40,318 nt of DNA from Pedobacter sp. Leaf250. Lineage in GTDB: Bacteria > Bacteroidota > Bacteroidia > Sphingobacteriales > Sphingobacteriaceae. The stretch covers positions 1 through 40,318 of the forward strand of contig NZ_CAKLBU010000032.1 in the NCBI RefSeq assembly GCF_920984735.1, written 5' to 3'. The notes beneath the pieces are model-generated. The model saw only the letters and a list, made by a program, of their open reading frames with translations, had not been told where the DNA came from and did not search any database. This document shows positions 22,791 through 31,794 of the stretch, in pieces (the stretch's first letter is position 1; the number at the start of each line of letters is the position of its first letter). A program made the translations under genes and the position numbers.

Positions 22791-25115
22791 ATGTCGATAA
22801 AACACTATTTGCTCATATTCCTTTTACTCATTTCAAGCTCAACCCTTTTTGCACAAAATAAATTCACCTTAAGTGGTACCATCCGCGATGCGAGTTCTGG
22901 TGAAACACTTATTGGTGCTACGATTAAAATTACAGGCGCAACTTCTGCAGGTACACTCACTAATAATTATGGATATTTTGCACTCACCCAGCCCGAAGGA
23001 AACTATACCGTAACCATTAGCTACACAGGTTTTGCATCAGTTGTAAAAAATATAAGTCTAATTAAGGATACTAAGCTTAATGAAGAATTAAAAGCGGCAA
23101 ACGATTTGGCCGAAGTAACAGTGAGTGCCAACAATCGCAAGAATGAAAATGTAAAAAGTGCACAAATGGGTTTAGAACGGATTGATATGAAATCCTTGAA
23201 TTCTATTCCAGTTTTGCTGGGCGAAAAAGACGTTTTGAAAACCATTCAACTCTTGCCTGGTGTAAAATCGGGCGGCGAAGGCAATACAGGTTTCTATGTT
23301 CGTGGTGGTGCGGCCGATCAAAATTTGATTATTTTGGATGAAGCCGTAGTTTACAATTCTTCTCATCTTTTGGGTTTCTTTTCTACTTTCAATGCTGATG
23401 CCATAAAAGATGTTAGCTTATACAAAGGTGGCATGCCTGCACAATATGGCGGTCGGTTATCTTCTGTTCTGGATGTAAAAATGGATGATGGTAACAATAA
23501 AGATTTTAAGTTTCAAGGCGGTATTGGTCTAATCGCTTCGCGGTTAAAAGCCGAAGGACCAATTGTAAAAGATAAAGGTTCTTTTATGGTGAGTTTTAGG
23601 AGAACTTATATTGATTTGTTTTTAAGGGCTTCGCCAGATTCATCTATAAATGGAAGTACCCTCAATTTTTACGATATCAATGCCAAAGCCAATTACAAAA
23701 TCAACGATAAAAACACCATTTATATTTCGGGCTATTTTGGTAAAGATAATATTGGCGTTAAAGATCTTTTTGAAAATAACTGGGGAAATGTAACCACCAC
23801 CGTTCGTTTAAACCACATTTTTAACGATCGGTTATTTTCCAATACCTCATTAATATATAATAACTACAATTATACGGTGAGGCTTTTGAACGATGTTACC
23901 AATTTCAAAGCCACCTCATTGGTACGGGATTTTAATTTTAAAGAAGATTTTCAGTATTTCAGCAATAAACACACTTTGAGATTTGGTTTGAATGCCACGC
24001 ATCATCGCATTTCACCAATAGATATTACCACCACACAAGAATCACAAGTTAATCCGCTTACGCAAGAAAAACGCTATGGATTAGAAAGTGCCATTTATGT
24101 TTCTGATGAGTGGGCGGTAACCGAAAAACTAAATCTGTTGTACGGACTTAGGTTGGCTGCCTTCTCACTTTTAGGTCCGGGGAATTTTGGCACCTATGAT
24201 CCTGCTGGCAACATTTTATCATCTGATAAGGTAGAAAGCGGTAAATTTTATAAAAATTATTTAAACCTCGAGCCTCGTTTTTCTTTGAGTTATTTATTTA
24301 ATGAAGAAAATTCTGTTAAGGCTTCCTACAATCGAAATACACAGAATATTCACATTTTAACCAACGCTACGTCGAGCTCTCCAACTGATCAGTATGTATT
24401 AAGTAGCAATAATATTAAGCCAGAAATAGCCGATCAGGTTGCTGTTGGGTATTTCCGAAATTTCGAGGAAAATAATTATGAATTCTCCGGAGAAGTGTAT
24501 TACAAATGGATGCAAAATCAAATTGATTACCGGGATGCTGCTGAGCTATTAGGCAATTCGAATGTAGAATCGGAGCTTTTATATGGAACAGGTAGAGCTT
24601 ATGGATTGGAGTTATTCTTCAAAAAGAAATTCGGAAAATTGAACGGTTGGGTAGGCTATACTTTATCAAGAACGGAACGCAAATTTGCCGAATTAAATAA
24701 TGGTAATTATTTTCCTGCCAGGCAAGATCGTACTCACGATGTATCGTTTGTAGGGATTTATAATTTGAACAAACGCTGGACTTTTTCTTCAAGTTTAATT
24801 TACAGCACAGGAAATGCAGTTACTTATCCTGCGGGAAAATATGTAATTGGAGGACAAACAGTATATTATTACACTCAGAGAAATGCAGGTAGGATGCCTT
24901 ATAACATGCGTTTGGATTTGAGCGCAACGCTTGAGGGTAGAAACAGAGGCAGATTTCAATCAAGCTGGAACTTTGGGGTATATAATGCACTGGGTAGAAA
25001 AAATCCATACTCTGTTGAATTTATTAACGATCCGAATGATCCAAGTAGAACTGTGGCAGAACAAACATCGCTGTTTGGTATTATCCCATCAGTAACATGG
25101 AACTTTAAATTTTAA
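22791..25115 (+). CDS. TonB-dependent receptor with carboxypeptidase-like domain
   Basis: A 774-aa outer-membrane receptor. It has a signal peptide (1-21, ending LFA before Gln22), an N-terminal carboxypeptidase regulatory-like domain (about 24-105, FTLSGTIRDASSGETLIGAT), a plug domain (about 125-240, including VLKTIQLLPGVKSGGEGNTG, FYVRGGAADQNLIILDEAVV and PAQYGGRLSSVLDV), and a 22-strand-type barrel to the C-terminus. It differs from SusC proteins in size and in having a DUF4249 lipoprotein partner and not a SusD. The DUF4249 gene starts 4 nt after its stop. Energy would come from TonB-ExbB-ExbD, which is not in this window. The substrate is unknown. Confidence 0.93.
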   Translation: MSIKHYLLIFLLLISSSTLFAQNKFTLSGTIRDASSGETLIGATIKITGATSAGTLTNNYGYFALTQPEGNYTVTISYTGFASVVKNISLIKDTKLNEELKAANDLAEVTVSANNRKNENVKSAQMGLERIDMKSLNSIPVLLGEKDVLKTIQLLPGVKSGGEGNTGFYVRGGAADQNLIILDEAVVYNSSHLLGFFSTFNADAIKDVSLYKGGMPAQYGGRLSSVLDVKMDDGNNKDFKFQGGIGLIASRLKAEGPIVKDKGSFMVSFRRTYIDLFLRASPDSSINGSTLNFYDINAKANYKINDKNTIYISGYFGKDNIGVKDLFENNWGNVTTTVRLNHIFNDRLFSNTSLIYNNYNYTVRLLNDVTNFKATSLVRDFNFKEDFQYFSNKHTLRFGLNATHHRISPIDITTTQESQVNPLTQEKRYGLESAIYVSDEWAVTEKLNLLYGLRLAAFSLLGPGNFGTYDPAGNILSSDKVESGKFYKNYLNLEPRFSLSYLFNEENSVKASYNRNTQNIHILTNATSSSPTDQYVLSSNNIKPEIADQVAVGYFRNFEENNYEFSGEVYYKWMQNQIDYRDAAELLGNSNVESELLYGTGRAYGLELFFKKKFGKLNGWVGYTLSRTERKFAELNNGNYFPARQDRTHDVSFVGIYNLNKRWTFSSSLIYSTGNAVTYPAGKYVIGGQTVYYYTQRNAGRMPYNMRLDLSATLEGRNRGRFQSSWNFGVYNALGRKNPYSVEFINDPNDPSRTVAEQTSLFGIIPSVTWNFKF

Positions 25116-25119
25116 AATC

Positions 25120-25920
25120 ATGAAGAAATTAATTTTATATACAGCTGCTTTGGGTTTATGCTTCTCCTCTTGTAAAAAGATTATTGAAGTTGATACCTAT
25201 AATGCAGAAGCGCAAATTGTTATTGAGGGAAAAATTACTGACCAGTTGATTGATCAAGAGATTGTGATCAGTAAAACTGTTGGTTATGATGAGAAAGGAA
25301 TTTACCCTAAGTTATCGGGAGCAATTGTAACAGTAACTGATGATAGGGGAAGCCGATATACTTTTAGGGAAAGAACACCAGGGGTATATGTGCAAGCTAT
25401 GCGTGGGATTTCTGGCAATACCTACAGCCTAAATGTAAGTGTAGAAGGTAAAACTTATACGGCAAGATCAAAAATGCCTAACCGTGTAAAATTAGATTCG
25501 ATAGGTGTGGTAACCAATTCTTTTTTTGGAAATGAGCGTAAAACAGCAGCAGCTTATTTGGTCGACCCGGTAAATGAAACTAATTTTTATCACTTCAATC
25601 TCTATGTAAATAATCTTTTTTCGAGAAGAGTTTATGTGAATAATGATCGGTTAACCAATGGAAATAAACTGCGGATCCAGCTTTTTTACGAATCTGATGA
25701 TGACAACGATGATGGATTGAAATCGGGAGATAAAATTAGTGTGGAAGCAGAAAGTATTGACTCTAATATTTTTGATTATTGGTATACGCTAAGCCAACAA
25801 TCTGGAAGAGGGCCCAACCAAGGTACAACACCTGCAAATCCTCCTTCAAATATTTCTAACAATGCATTGGGATATTTTAGTGCGCATACTTATCAAAAAC
25901 TGAGTATGAATGTTAAATAA
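25120..25920 (+). CDS. DUF4249 family lipoprotein
   Basis: A 266-aa protein with a lipoprotein signal peptide (lipobox FSSC with Cys18). It fits the DUF4249 family, outer-membrane lipoproteins that almost always follow a TonB receptor of the type encoded here. The N-terminal part is a beta-sandwich-like domain (INIQIVIEGK-like strand at about 30-45, then SGAIVTVTDDRGSRYTFRE at 66-84). The C-terminal half has a conserved NETNFYHFNLYVNN block and an acidic run ESDDDNDDG that may bind a cation. It starts 4 nt after the receptor stop, so co-translation is likely. By analogy with SusD it may cap the receptor, but this is inference. Confidence 0.88.
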   Translation: MKKLILYTAALGLCFSSCKKIIEVDTYNAEAQIVIEGKITDQLIDQEIVISKTVGYDEKGIYPKLSGAIVTVTDDRGSRYTFRERTPGVYVQAMRGISGNTYSLNVSVEGKTYTARSKMPNRVKLDSIGVVTNSFFGNERKTAAAYLVDPVNETNFYHFNLYVNNLFSRRVYVNNDRLTNGNKLRIQLFYESDDDNDDGLKSGDKISVEAESIDSNIFDYWYTLSQQSGRGPNQGTTPANPPSNISNNALGYFSAHTYQKLSMNVK

Positions 25921-25972
25921 GCGATAATATTTTTATTTAAAAACTCCTATAAATCTTTGCTGTTAGTTAATA

Positions 25973-26932
25973 ATGAAAGTATTTATTAGCGGAAACATTG
26001 CTCCGGTTGCTTTAAAACAATTGGAAGAAAGTAATATTTCTATCACCCAATGGAAAGAAAATAGACAAATCACCCAGGAAGAATTAATTGAAGCCTGCAA
26101 AGATCAGGATGGGTTAATAAGCGTGGGACCGAATAAAATCAACGCTGATTTTTTAAACGCCTGCAGCCATTTAAAAATAGTTGCACTACATTCGGTTGGT
26201 TTTGATCAGGTTGATGTGGAAACTGCAAAGAAGCTTAACATCCCAATCGGCAATACGCCCGGTGTTTTAAGTGCCGCAACTGCCGAAACCGCGTTTCTTT
26301 TAATGATAGCTGTTTCAAGAAAAGCATTTTTCTCCTACAGAAAAATTATTGAAGGCAAATGGGAGAAATATGAACCTGCACCTGAATTAGGTATAGAGAT
26401 TAGTGGAAAAACCCTTGGTGTTTTTGGCCTCGGTAAAATTGGTTTAGAAATGGCAAAAAAATGTGTCGCTGCCTACAACATGAAAATCATTTACCATAAC
26501 CGATCGCGAAATGAGGATGCCGAAAAAGAAGTAAATGCAAGTTACGTTTCATTCGATGAGCTATTGGCACAAAGTGATGTGTTAACGGTGCATACCGCTT
26601 TAACCGAAGAAACCAAAGAAAAATTTTCGATTGATGCCTTTAAAAAGATGAAGCCAAACTCCATCTTCATCAATACAGCTCGAGGTGGTATTCACAATGA
26701 ACAGGATTTAACACAAGCATTGGAAGAAAAAATGATTTGGGGAGCAGGTTTAGATGTTACCAATCCCGAACCGATGGATAAAAATAATCCGCTATTATTG
26801 ATGGAAAACGTAGCAATTTTACCACACATTGGTTCTGCTACAGAAGAAACCAGGGCTGCAATGGCCGGACTAATCGTAGAAAACGTTCTTGCTGGTTTAA
26901 AAGGGGAGAAGATTCCTTATCCTATTTATTAA
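25973..26932 (+). CDS. D-isomer-specific 2-hydroxyacid dehydrogenase (glyoxylate/hydroxypyruvate reductase-like)
   Basis: A 319-aa cytoplasmic NAD(P)H-dependent enzyme that reduces a 2-oxoacid to the D-2-hydroxyacid. The N-terminal catalytic domain includes VALHSVGFDQVDVETAKK (70-87). The Rossmann dinucleotide motif is GLGKIG (152-157), preceded by LGVF. The catalytic residues of the family are present: Arg237 (NTARGG), Glu266 (NPEP) and His285 (PHIGSA). HNRSR after the second strand favours NADPH over NADH, because the aspartate that binds NADH ribose is absent. Glyoxylate, hydroxypyruvate or 2-ketogluconate are the likely substrates. The gene stands alone and ends in a shared terminator with the convergent macroglobulin-like gene. 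Confidence 0.92.
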   Translation: MKVFISGNIAPVALKQLEESNISITQWKENRQITQEELIEACKDQDGLISVGPNKINADFLNACSHLKIVALHSVGFDQVDVETAKKLNIPIGNTPGVLSAATAETAFLLMIAVSRKAFFSYRKIIEGKWEKYEPAPELGIEISGKTLGVFGLGKIGLEMAKKCVAAYNMKIIYHNRSRNEDAEKEVNASYVSFDELLAQSDVLTVHTALTEETKEKFSIDAFKKMKPNSIFINTARGGIHNEQDLTQALEEKMIWGAGLDVTNPEPMDKNNPLLLMENVAILPHIGSATEETRAAMAGLIVENVLAGLKGEKIPYPIY

Positions 26933-26969
26933 AAAAAACGGGCGCTGGTATTTAAATCAGCGCCCGTTT
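26931..26969. terminator. Bidirectional terminator between convergent genes
   Basis: AAACGGGCGCTG (26936-26947) and CAGCGCCCGTTT (26958-26969) form a perfect 12-bp GC-rich stem with a 10-nt loop. The A-run at 26931-26938 becomes a U-tract on the minus strand and ends the 26984-29710 transcript. On the plus strand TTT follows the stem for the dehydrogenase gene. Confidence 0.9.
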
Positions 26970-26983
26970 AACTATGCTTAAAT

Positions 26984-29710
26984 TTACTTTACCAAATACT
27001 TCATTACCGATCTGCCTAAGTTTCCATTTGCATCAATACCCTCAATAATCACTTTATATTGTCCTTTACCATCGGCATTATAAAACTCGATTGACGAATT
27101 TCCCGTTGCATCGGTTACAATTTTTGGATTCCAATAGATAGTGGTGCGCAAATCATTTCTGTTCATATTTGCAGAAACATCGTAACGTGGCGAATAAAAT
27201 TCTTTTTCTTTGTTATATCCTTGCGGAGAAAATGTTAGCTCATAATTTTTTGGCAACATATCCAAAAGTTGGGCCTTCGATATTTTTTGCCCTTTTGGCG
27301 CTTTTTTCTGGTTAATTACGATAACGCCATTTACATTATTAGCCCTGTTTACCAAACCCAATTGATCTCTTAAAAAAATCTCAATCGATTCAATTTCATT
27401 TGCATTTAAGGTATTGATTTGATTTACATCAACATTCATTCCGTTGATGAATATTCCCATAGGGATTCTGTTTCCTTGATTATAATCTCTACTTACATAG
27501 AAATTGTTATCCATAAAGGTTACGCCTGGCATCATCGTTTGTAAACAGTTAATAAGCAAATTACAGCCTTGTAACCTATCGCCGGTGATCTCATGATCTG
27601 CAATTTGGCTTAATCCACTTAAGGCTGGGTAATCTTTATGGCTCACCTTTGGTATTGTTGCTGCCTTAATGGTTACATCTTTTAAGGTATGAAGATATGC
27701 ATACTGTCTTTTGCTATTATCAAGGTAGGTGGTTAATGCACTGTCGATATTCAAAACTTCTTCTGCAGCACTAAAATTTCTGGTTAAACCAGGCATGGGC
27801 GATCCGTTTAAGCTAATCGTCATGGCTTTATAGTTTACATTGTATTTAGCCGAGACAGTTACTTTTGATGAATCGTTTAATACTAAATTTTGGATTTTAA
27901 AATTTCCAACCGGGTCGGTAGTAACCTGCGAATTGAACCTTTTATCGGGAATGGTTACTAAAAGTACTCCCTTTCTTACCGGAATTCCATTATTCATTCT
28001 CAGTACACCCGTAAGGTCGATTCCCTGTTCTGGTAAAAAGCTAATTTTCGGTAATTTATTGCCTAAAATATCAGTGTATTTAAATGAACGATAACCCTGG
28101 GTGAGCAATAACACATCCAAATCAGCATTCTTTTTTGCGTCTGGTGCATTGAAATAATAATTTGGTTTTTCAATGTATCCTTTTAAATCGCTGCTTAGTA
28201 ATAATCCTGTTAAAATGGTTGTTGCACCATCTTCACTTGATGGAACCTTACTTTCATCAACAACTGCGACAGAAAATGTACCTTCTATTGGTGCGCCATC
28301 TTTTTTAGCGGCAATATTCACTTTTACTTTTTTCTTAACACCCGATGTTGGTGTAGGCGTAGATAAAGCCAGGTTTAACGTGTTTTTGTTTTGTACAAAA
28401 ACCAGGCGTTCACTTAATGGCTTTCCTGCATCTGTAAATAAGGTAAACTGTGCAATCCCCATTGGGAATTTAGATTTTAAAATCGTGGTGCTATATTCTT
28501 TTGTAGAAAGTGCTGTTTGTGCACCATAACAAACTACGCCTTTACTTTGCGCAATCAAATAAAATTTCTTGCCCTGGTTTTGCTCAAAAAAACGATCGTT
28601 TGAAAGAATTTTAACCGCGATATTTTCAGGATTACTGTTGTCTACACTTACTATAATGCCCGATTCGTTTACTGCTGGTAAGGGATAACTTTGAGTTGTT
28701 CCATCAGCAAAGGTAACACTGGCTTTATAGGTTTTTCCAGCTTCGGCAAGTAAATTAAAACTGCCCATTCCTAATCTTTGTGCGGTAAATGTTGCTACTT
28801 GTTTACCGTCATTATCAGTTACCGTACCTTTAGAATTAATACCTAATCCATCACTTTTAATGGCTTTAAAAGCTACTTTATTGTTGAGGCCAGCAATTAA
28901 GTTTCCTCCCTCTGGAAAGAGTTGAAAATCTTTAGTAACAATGGCATTTTCCAATTGAAAGCTATTGCTTACCAAATCTTTTTCTGTGGTATTAATTGAT
29001 GTAATCAGTTCGCCTTTTTTAAGTTGGTATTCGGCTTTTTGGTTAGCACTCATTGCTATGGTCAGGTATCCATTGGCATCAGTTGTTCCCCGGCCTTTTG
29101 CAATAACGGTAAAGCTGGTTACTACTTGCCAACTCACGTTTTTGTTTGCGTAAGGTTTGTTATTGGCATCTTTGAATTGTATACGGGCATCAATTTTTTC
29201 CAGCTTATCTGTTGATGTATTTTTATAAGTGATATGTGTTTTAACTTCTTTGTCTATCGCTTCGCCTACAAAGAAAGTTTTGTTAAAATAGCTGGGGTCA
29301 TCGAAATTCATCATCCACATGGTGTAAGCCCGAATGTGATAATTTCCTTGTTTATAATTTACCTGATCCAGCGGAAAGCTTCCATTTGCTACACCGCCTG
29401 CAATAGGTAATTTTAAGGTTTGAATGAGCGAATCTTTTTGATTAATCACATCAACATAAATGATTTTGCTTAATCCTGATAAGAAATTTTGATTTTCGGT
29501 AACATAAGCTTTAAACCAAACCGTATCAGCAATTGCATAGTAAGGTTTATCAAAATGTAGGTAAATTTTCTCGGCAGGATAATCGTTTAAAGCTTTGCTT
29601 GTTTTGGCTATTAGTGTATTTATGCTAACAGTATCGGTTTGTGCCGACGAAGATAAATTTAGTAATGATAGAATGGAGAGTATTAAAAACGATAATCTAA
29701 AAATCTTCAT
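26984..29710 (-). CDS. Macroglobulin-like (MG2) protein with internal TonB plug-like domain
   Basis: A 908-aa secreted protein with a signal peptide (1-23). The MG2-type domain starts at about 48 with YLHFDKPYYAIADTVWFKAY, the alpha-2-macroglobulin-family entry block. Several further beta-sandwich domains follow (FQLFPEGGNL, KPLSERLVFVQ). A plug-like segment near 700-800 (MPMG-type block RIPMGIFINGMNVDV, IESIEIFLRD, NVNGVIVINQ) resembles TonB receptor plugs. The C-terminus ends in a macroglobulin-like beta domain (IVTDATGNSSIEFYNADGKG). No thioester CGEQ motif is present, so it is not a classical protease trap. The role of this Bacteroidota architecture is unknown. The location is probably periplasmic or outer-membrane-associated. 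Confidence 0.83.
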   Translation of the reverse strand: MKIFRLSFLILSILSLLNLSSSAQTDTVSINTLIAKTSKALNDYPAEKIYLHFDKPYYAIADTVWFKAYVTENQNFLSGLSKIIYVDVINQKDSLIQTLKLPIAGGVANGSFPLDQVNYKQGNYHIRAYTMWMMNFDDPSYFNKTFFVGEAIDKEVKTHITYKNTSTDKLEKIDARIQFKDANNKPYANKNVSWQVVTSFTVIAKGRGTTDANGYLTIAMSANQKAEYQLKKGELITSINTTEKDLVSNSFQLENAIVTKDFQLFPEGGNLIAGLNNKVAFKAIKSDGLGINSKGTVTDNDGKQVATFTAQRLGMGSFNLLAEAGKTYKASVTFADGTTQSYPLPAVNESGIIVSVDNSNPENIAVKILSNDRFFEQNQGKKFYLIAQSKGVVCYGAQTALSTKEYSTTILKSKFPMGIAQFTLFTDAGKPLSERLVFVQNKNTLNLALSTPTPTSGVKKKVKVNIAAKKDGAPIEGTFSVAVVDESKVPSSEDGATTILTGLLLSSDLKGYIEKPNYYFNAPDAKKNADLDVLLLTQGYRSFKYTDILGNKLPKISFLPEQGIDLTGVLRMNNGIPVRKGVLLVTIPDKRFNSQVTTDPVGNFKIQNLVLNDSSKVTVSAKYNVNYKAMTISLNGSPMPGLTRNFSAAEEVLNIDSALTTYLDNSKRQYAYLHTLKDVTIKAATIPKVSHKDYPALSGLSQIADHEITGDRLQGCNLLINCLQTMMPGVTFMDNNFYVSRDYNQGNRIPMGIFINGMNVDVNQINTLNANEIESIEIFLRDQLGLVNRANNVNGVIVINQKKAPKGQKISKAQLLDMLPKNYELTFSPQGYNKEKEFYSPRYDVSANMNRNDLRTTIYWNPKIVTDATGNSSIEFYNADGKGQYKVIIEGIDANGNLGRSVMKYLVK

Positions 29711-29818
29711 GAATTGGAAATTAAATACTGAACGGTAAATATATCCAATTAAAAATAGAGCGCCTAAATTGTATGCATCTTTAACATTTTTTTACATTGC
29801 ATTCCACATTTTCAGGGC

Positions 29819-29853
29819 AAAAAAAAGCAAGCTACTTTTTAAAATAGCTTGCT
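29819..29853 (-). terminator. Rho-independent terminator of the nitroreductase gene
   Basis: AGCAAGCTA (29826-29834) and TAGCTTGCT (29845-29853) form a 9-bp stem. On the minus strand it runs into eight U (29819-29826), 27 nt past the nitroreductase stop and upstream of the macroglobulin-like gene. Confidence 0.9.
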
Positions 29854-29879
29854 CCGTTATACTTTTGGATGTGAATTTC

Positions 29880-30512
29880 TTAATTGTATTCGATTGCGAA
29901 TTCGTTCAATGGTGTACGTACCTTTTTCAAGTTGGCCAACCAATCTCCTGCTTCATCTCTATAACCTAATGGTAATAAGGTTACGCTTTTTAAATGCTTT
30001 TCGCCTAAACCCAATAATTCATCCAGTTGTGCAGCGTTAAAGCCTTCCATTGGAGTAGCATCTACTTTTAAAGTTGCTGCCTCAGCAATTGCAATACCGA
30101 AAGCAATGTAAGCTTGCTTGGCCGCATGGTTAAAGTTTTCTTCTGCCGTTCTCGATAAAATCATTCCTTTCAGCTGATTTTTATAATCATCAGTTGTGTT
30201 TAGAGGTAAACCGCGTTCAGCATTCATTCTGTTAAAAACTGCATCAATGCCCTCTTCAGTATAATTCTCTTGTGCTGCAAAAACCAGTACGTGAGATGAA
30301 TCAATAATCTGCGATTGGTTATAAGCTATCGGTGCGATTTTCTCTTTAAGCTCTTGATTTGTTATCACGATAATTTTAAATGGCTGTAAACCAGATGAAG
30401 TTGGTGCCAACAAAGCAGCTTGTATAATCTGATCTACCTTTTCTTGATCTACAGGTTGACCATTCATTTTTTTAACGGCATAACGCCAGTTCAGTGCATC
30501 TATTAAACTCAT
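29880..30512 (-). CDS. Nitroreductase family NAD(P)H-dependent FMN oxidoreductase
   Basis: A 210-aa cytoplasmic flavoprotein. The N-terminal FMN-phosphate block is RYAVKKMNGQPVD (10-22), with the usual Arg and Lys. LLAPTSSGLQPFKIIVITN (34-52) forms the flavin-contact loop, and LLPLGYRDEAGDWLANLKKV (182-201) is the C-terminal FMN-binding block (the 'PLG-x-R' type). Family members reduce nitroaromatics, quinones or flavins as homodimers. It resembles the NfsB/YfkO-type group. I start at the ATG at 30512; a TTG at 30536 would add only eight residues. It is monocistronic with its own terminator. Confidence 0.9.
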   Translation of the reverse strand: MSLIDALNWRYAVKKMNGQPVDQEKVDQIIQAALLAPTSSGLQPFKIIVITNQELKEKIAPIAYNQSQIIDSSHVLVFAAQENYTEEGIDAVFNRMNAERGLPLNTTDDYKNQLKGMILSRTAEENFNHAAKQAYIAFGIAIAEAATLKVDATPMEGFNAAQLDELLGLGEKHLKSVTLLPLGYRDEAGDWLANLKKVRTPLNEFAIEYN

Positions 30513-30607
30513 GGTGTTTTTCAATTTATGATCCAAATATCAGCATTACTATTTTTTGTATTGTTGATGTATGGTAAGAAAATAGGATCTCATTGTCTAG
30601 GTGAATT

Positions 30608-30654
30608 GGTCATCGGGTGAATGCTAGCGCTGTGGCAATATTCATCCGATGGCC
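30608..30654. repeat. Long intergenic hairpin
   Basis: GGTCATCGGGTGAAT (30608-30622) pairs with ATTCATCCGATGGCC (30640-30654) over 15 bp, including two G:T pairs, around a 17-nt loop. It lies between the EEP stop and the nitroreductase start. There is no T-run beyond the stem, so it may be a weak terminator, a mRNA-stabilising structure or a copy of a dispersed repeat. Confidence 0.5.
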
Positions 30655-30687
30655 GGAAACTAAAATGGATATTTTAAAATAATTGAA

Positions 30688-31794
30688 TTATTTCGTAAAT
30701 TTCAAATCACTTCTTACAGGAAAATGATCAGATAATTTAGCTTCAGTAATGTTGTAGTTTAATACTTCCAGTTCTTTAGAAGTAAGAATATAATCGATTT
30801 GAAAATTGGGAAATTTACCATTATAGGTTTTTCCCATACCAGATCCTTTTTTAATGAATGCATTATTTAAGTCTTCTGAAATCTGCGTTACCACGTAAGA
30901 TGCTGGCGTATCATTAAAATCTCCTGCAATTAAATAAGGTGTTTTACAGGTTGCCATTTCTTTTTTCATTAGGTCTACCTGACCACTCCGTTTAAGAAAT
31001 GCACTTTTAAGCATCCTCAAAATACGCTTCGAAGGCTGAATTTGAGTATTCATTTCTTTAACCTTATCTAAATATTCGTAATCCTGTTTTTCGAAAGAAA
31101 TGGATTGGAAATGTACATTGTAAACCCTTAATATTTTTCCGTTAATATTTAAATCAGCATAAATACTCATGTTGCCATAATATTCATCAACGAAAGGTAT
31201 TTTGCCACTATTTACTATCGGATATTTTGTGAAAATAGCTAATCCATAAGCTTCATAATCATTTTTATTGGTTGGAACGAAATAGAAATGTTTCAGTTTT
31301 AAAACCGCTTTCAGACTATCAATAATATCGAAATTACCTTTATACCGTGTGTAAAATTCTTGAAAGCAAATGATGTCAGGATTTTCATCTTTTACCACTT
31401 TGAGCATCTTCTCTTTTACTGATTCATCGTTTTCTCCGCCGTAAAGTTTAAAGGTATGAACATTATAAGTCATCATTCTGATGCTATTTTCCACTTTCTC
31501 CGGTCCGCCTTTATCGCCGCCAAATGAGAATGTTGCCTTTAGAGTTTTGAAACCAAAAGCAATTACAATAATGCTCACGATAGCAAAAACCCACTTTCTA
31601 CTGATGCACCACCAAGCTAAAAAGATGATGTGGAAGAACAGTACATAAGGATAGGCTAGGCCAAAAAATGCAATTATAGCATGCTTGCGTGGATCCATAT
31701 TGCCGGCAACAGTTCCAAGAATTAGTGCGATTGCCAATAAAATTGCAATGGGCAATAAAATCTTATCCAAGAAATTGTATTTCTTTTGCGCCAT
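30688..31794 (-). CDS. Membrane-anchored EEP (endonuclease/exonuclease/phosphatase) family protein
   Basis: A 368-aa protein with three predicted N-terminal membrane helices (about 12-30, 39-61 and 68-84), followed by a complete EEP hydrolase domain (about 105-367). The active-site residues line up with the family: Asn111 (TYNVH), Glu146 (CFQE), His228 (YNVHFQ), Asp292 and Asn294 (GDFND), Asp334 (FQIDYI), and Asp356-His357 (LSDHFP). These are Mg-dependent phosphodiesterases that act on nucleic acids, phosphoinositides or lipids. The anchor suggests an extracytoplasmic lipid or signalling substrate (inference). Its ATG overlaps the rhomboid stop by one base (TAATG), so it is the last gene of the mutL operon. 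Confidence 0.88.
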   Translation of the reverse strand: MAQKKYNFLDKILLPIAILLAIALILGTVAGNMDPRKHAIIAFFGLAYPYVLFFHIIFLAWWCISRKWVFAIVSIIVIAFGFKTLKATFSFGGDKGGPEKVENSIRMMTYNVHTFKLYGGENDESVKEKMLKVVKDENPDIICFQEFYTRYKGNFDIIDSLKAVLKLKHFYFVPTNKNDYEAYGLAIFTKYPIVNSGKIPFVDEYYGNMSIYADLNINGKILRVYNVHFQSISFEKQDYEYLDKVKEMNTQIQPSKRILRMLKSAFLKRSGQVDLMKKEMATCKTPYLIAGDFNDTPASYVVTQISEDLNNAFIKKGSGMGKTYNGKFPNFQIDYILTSKELEVLNYNITEAKLSDHFPVRSDLKFTK

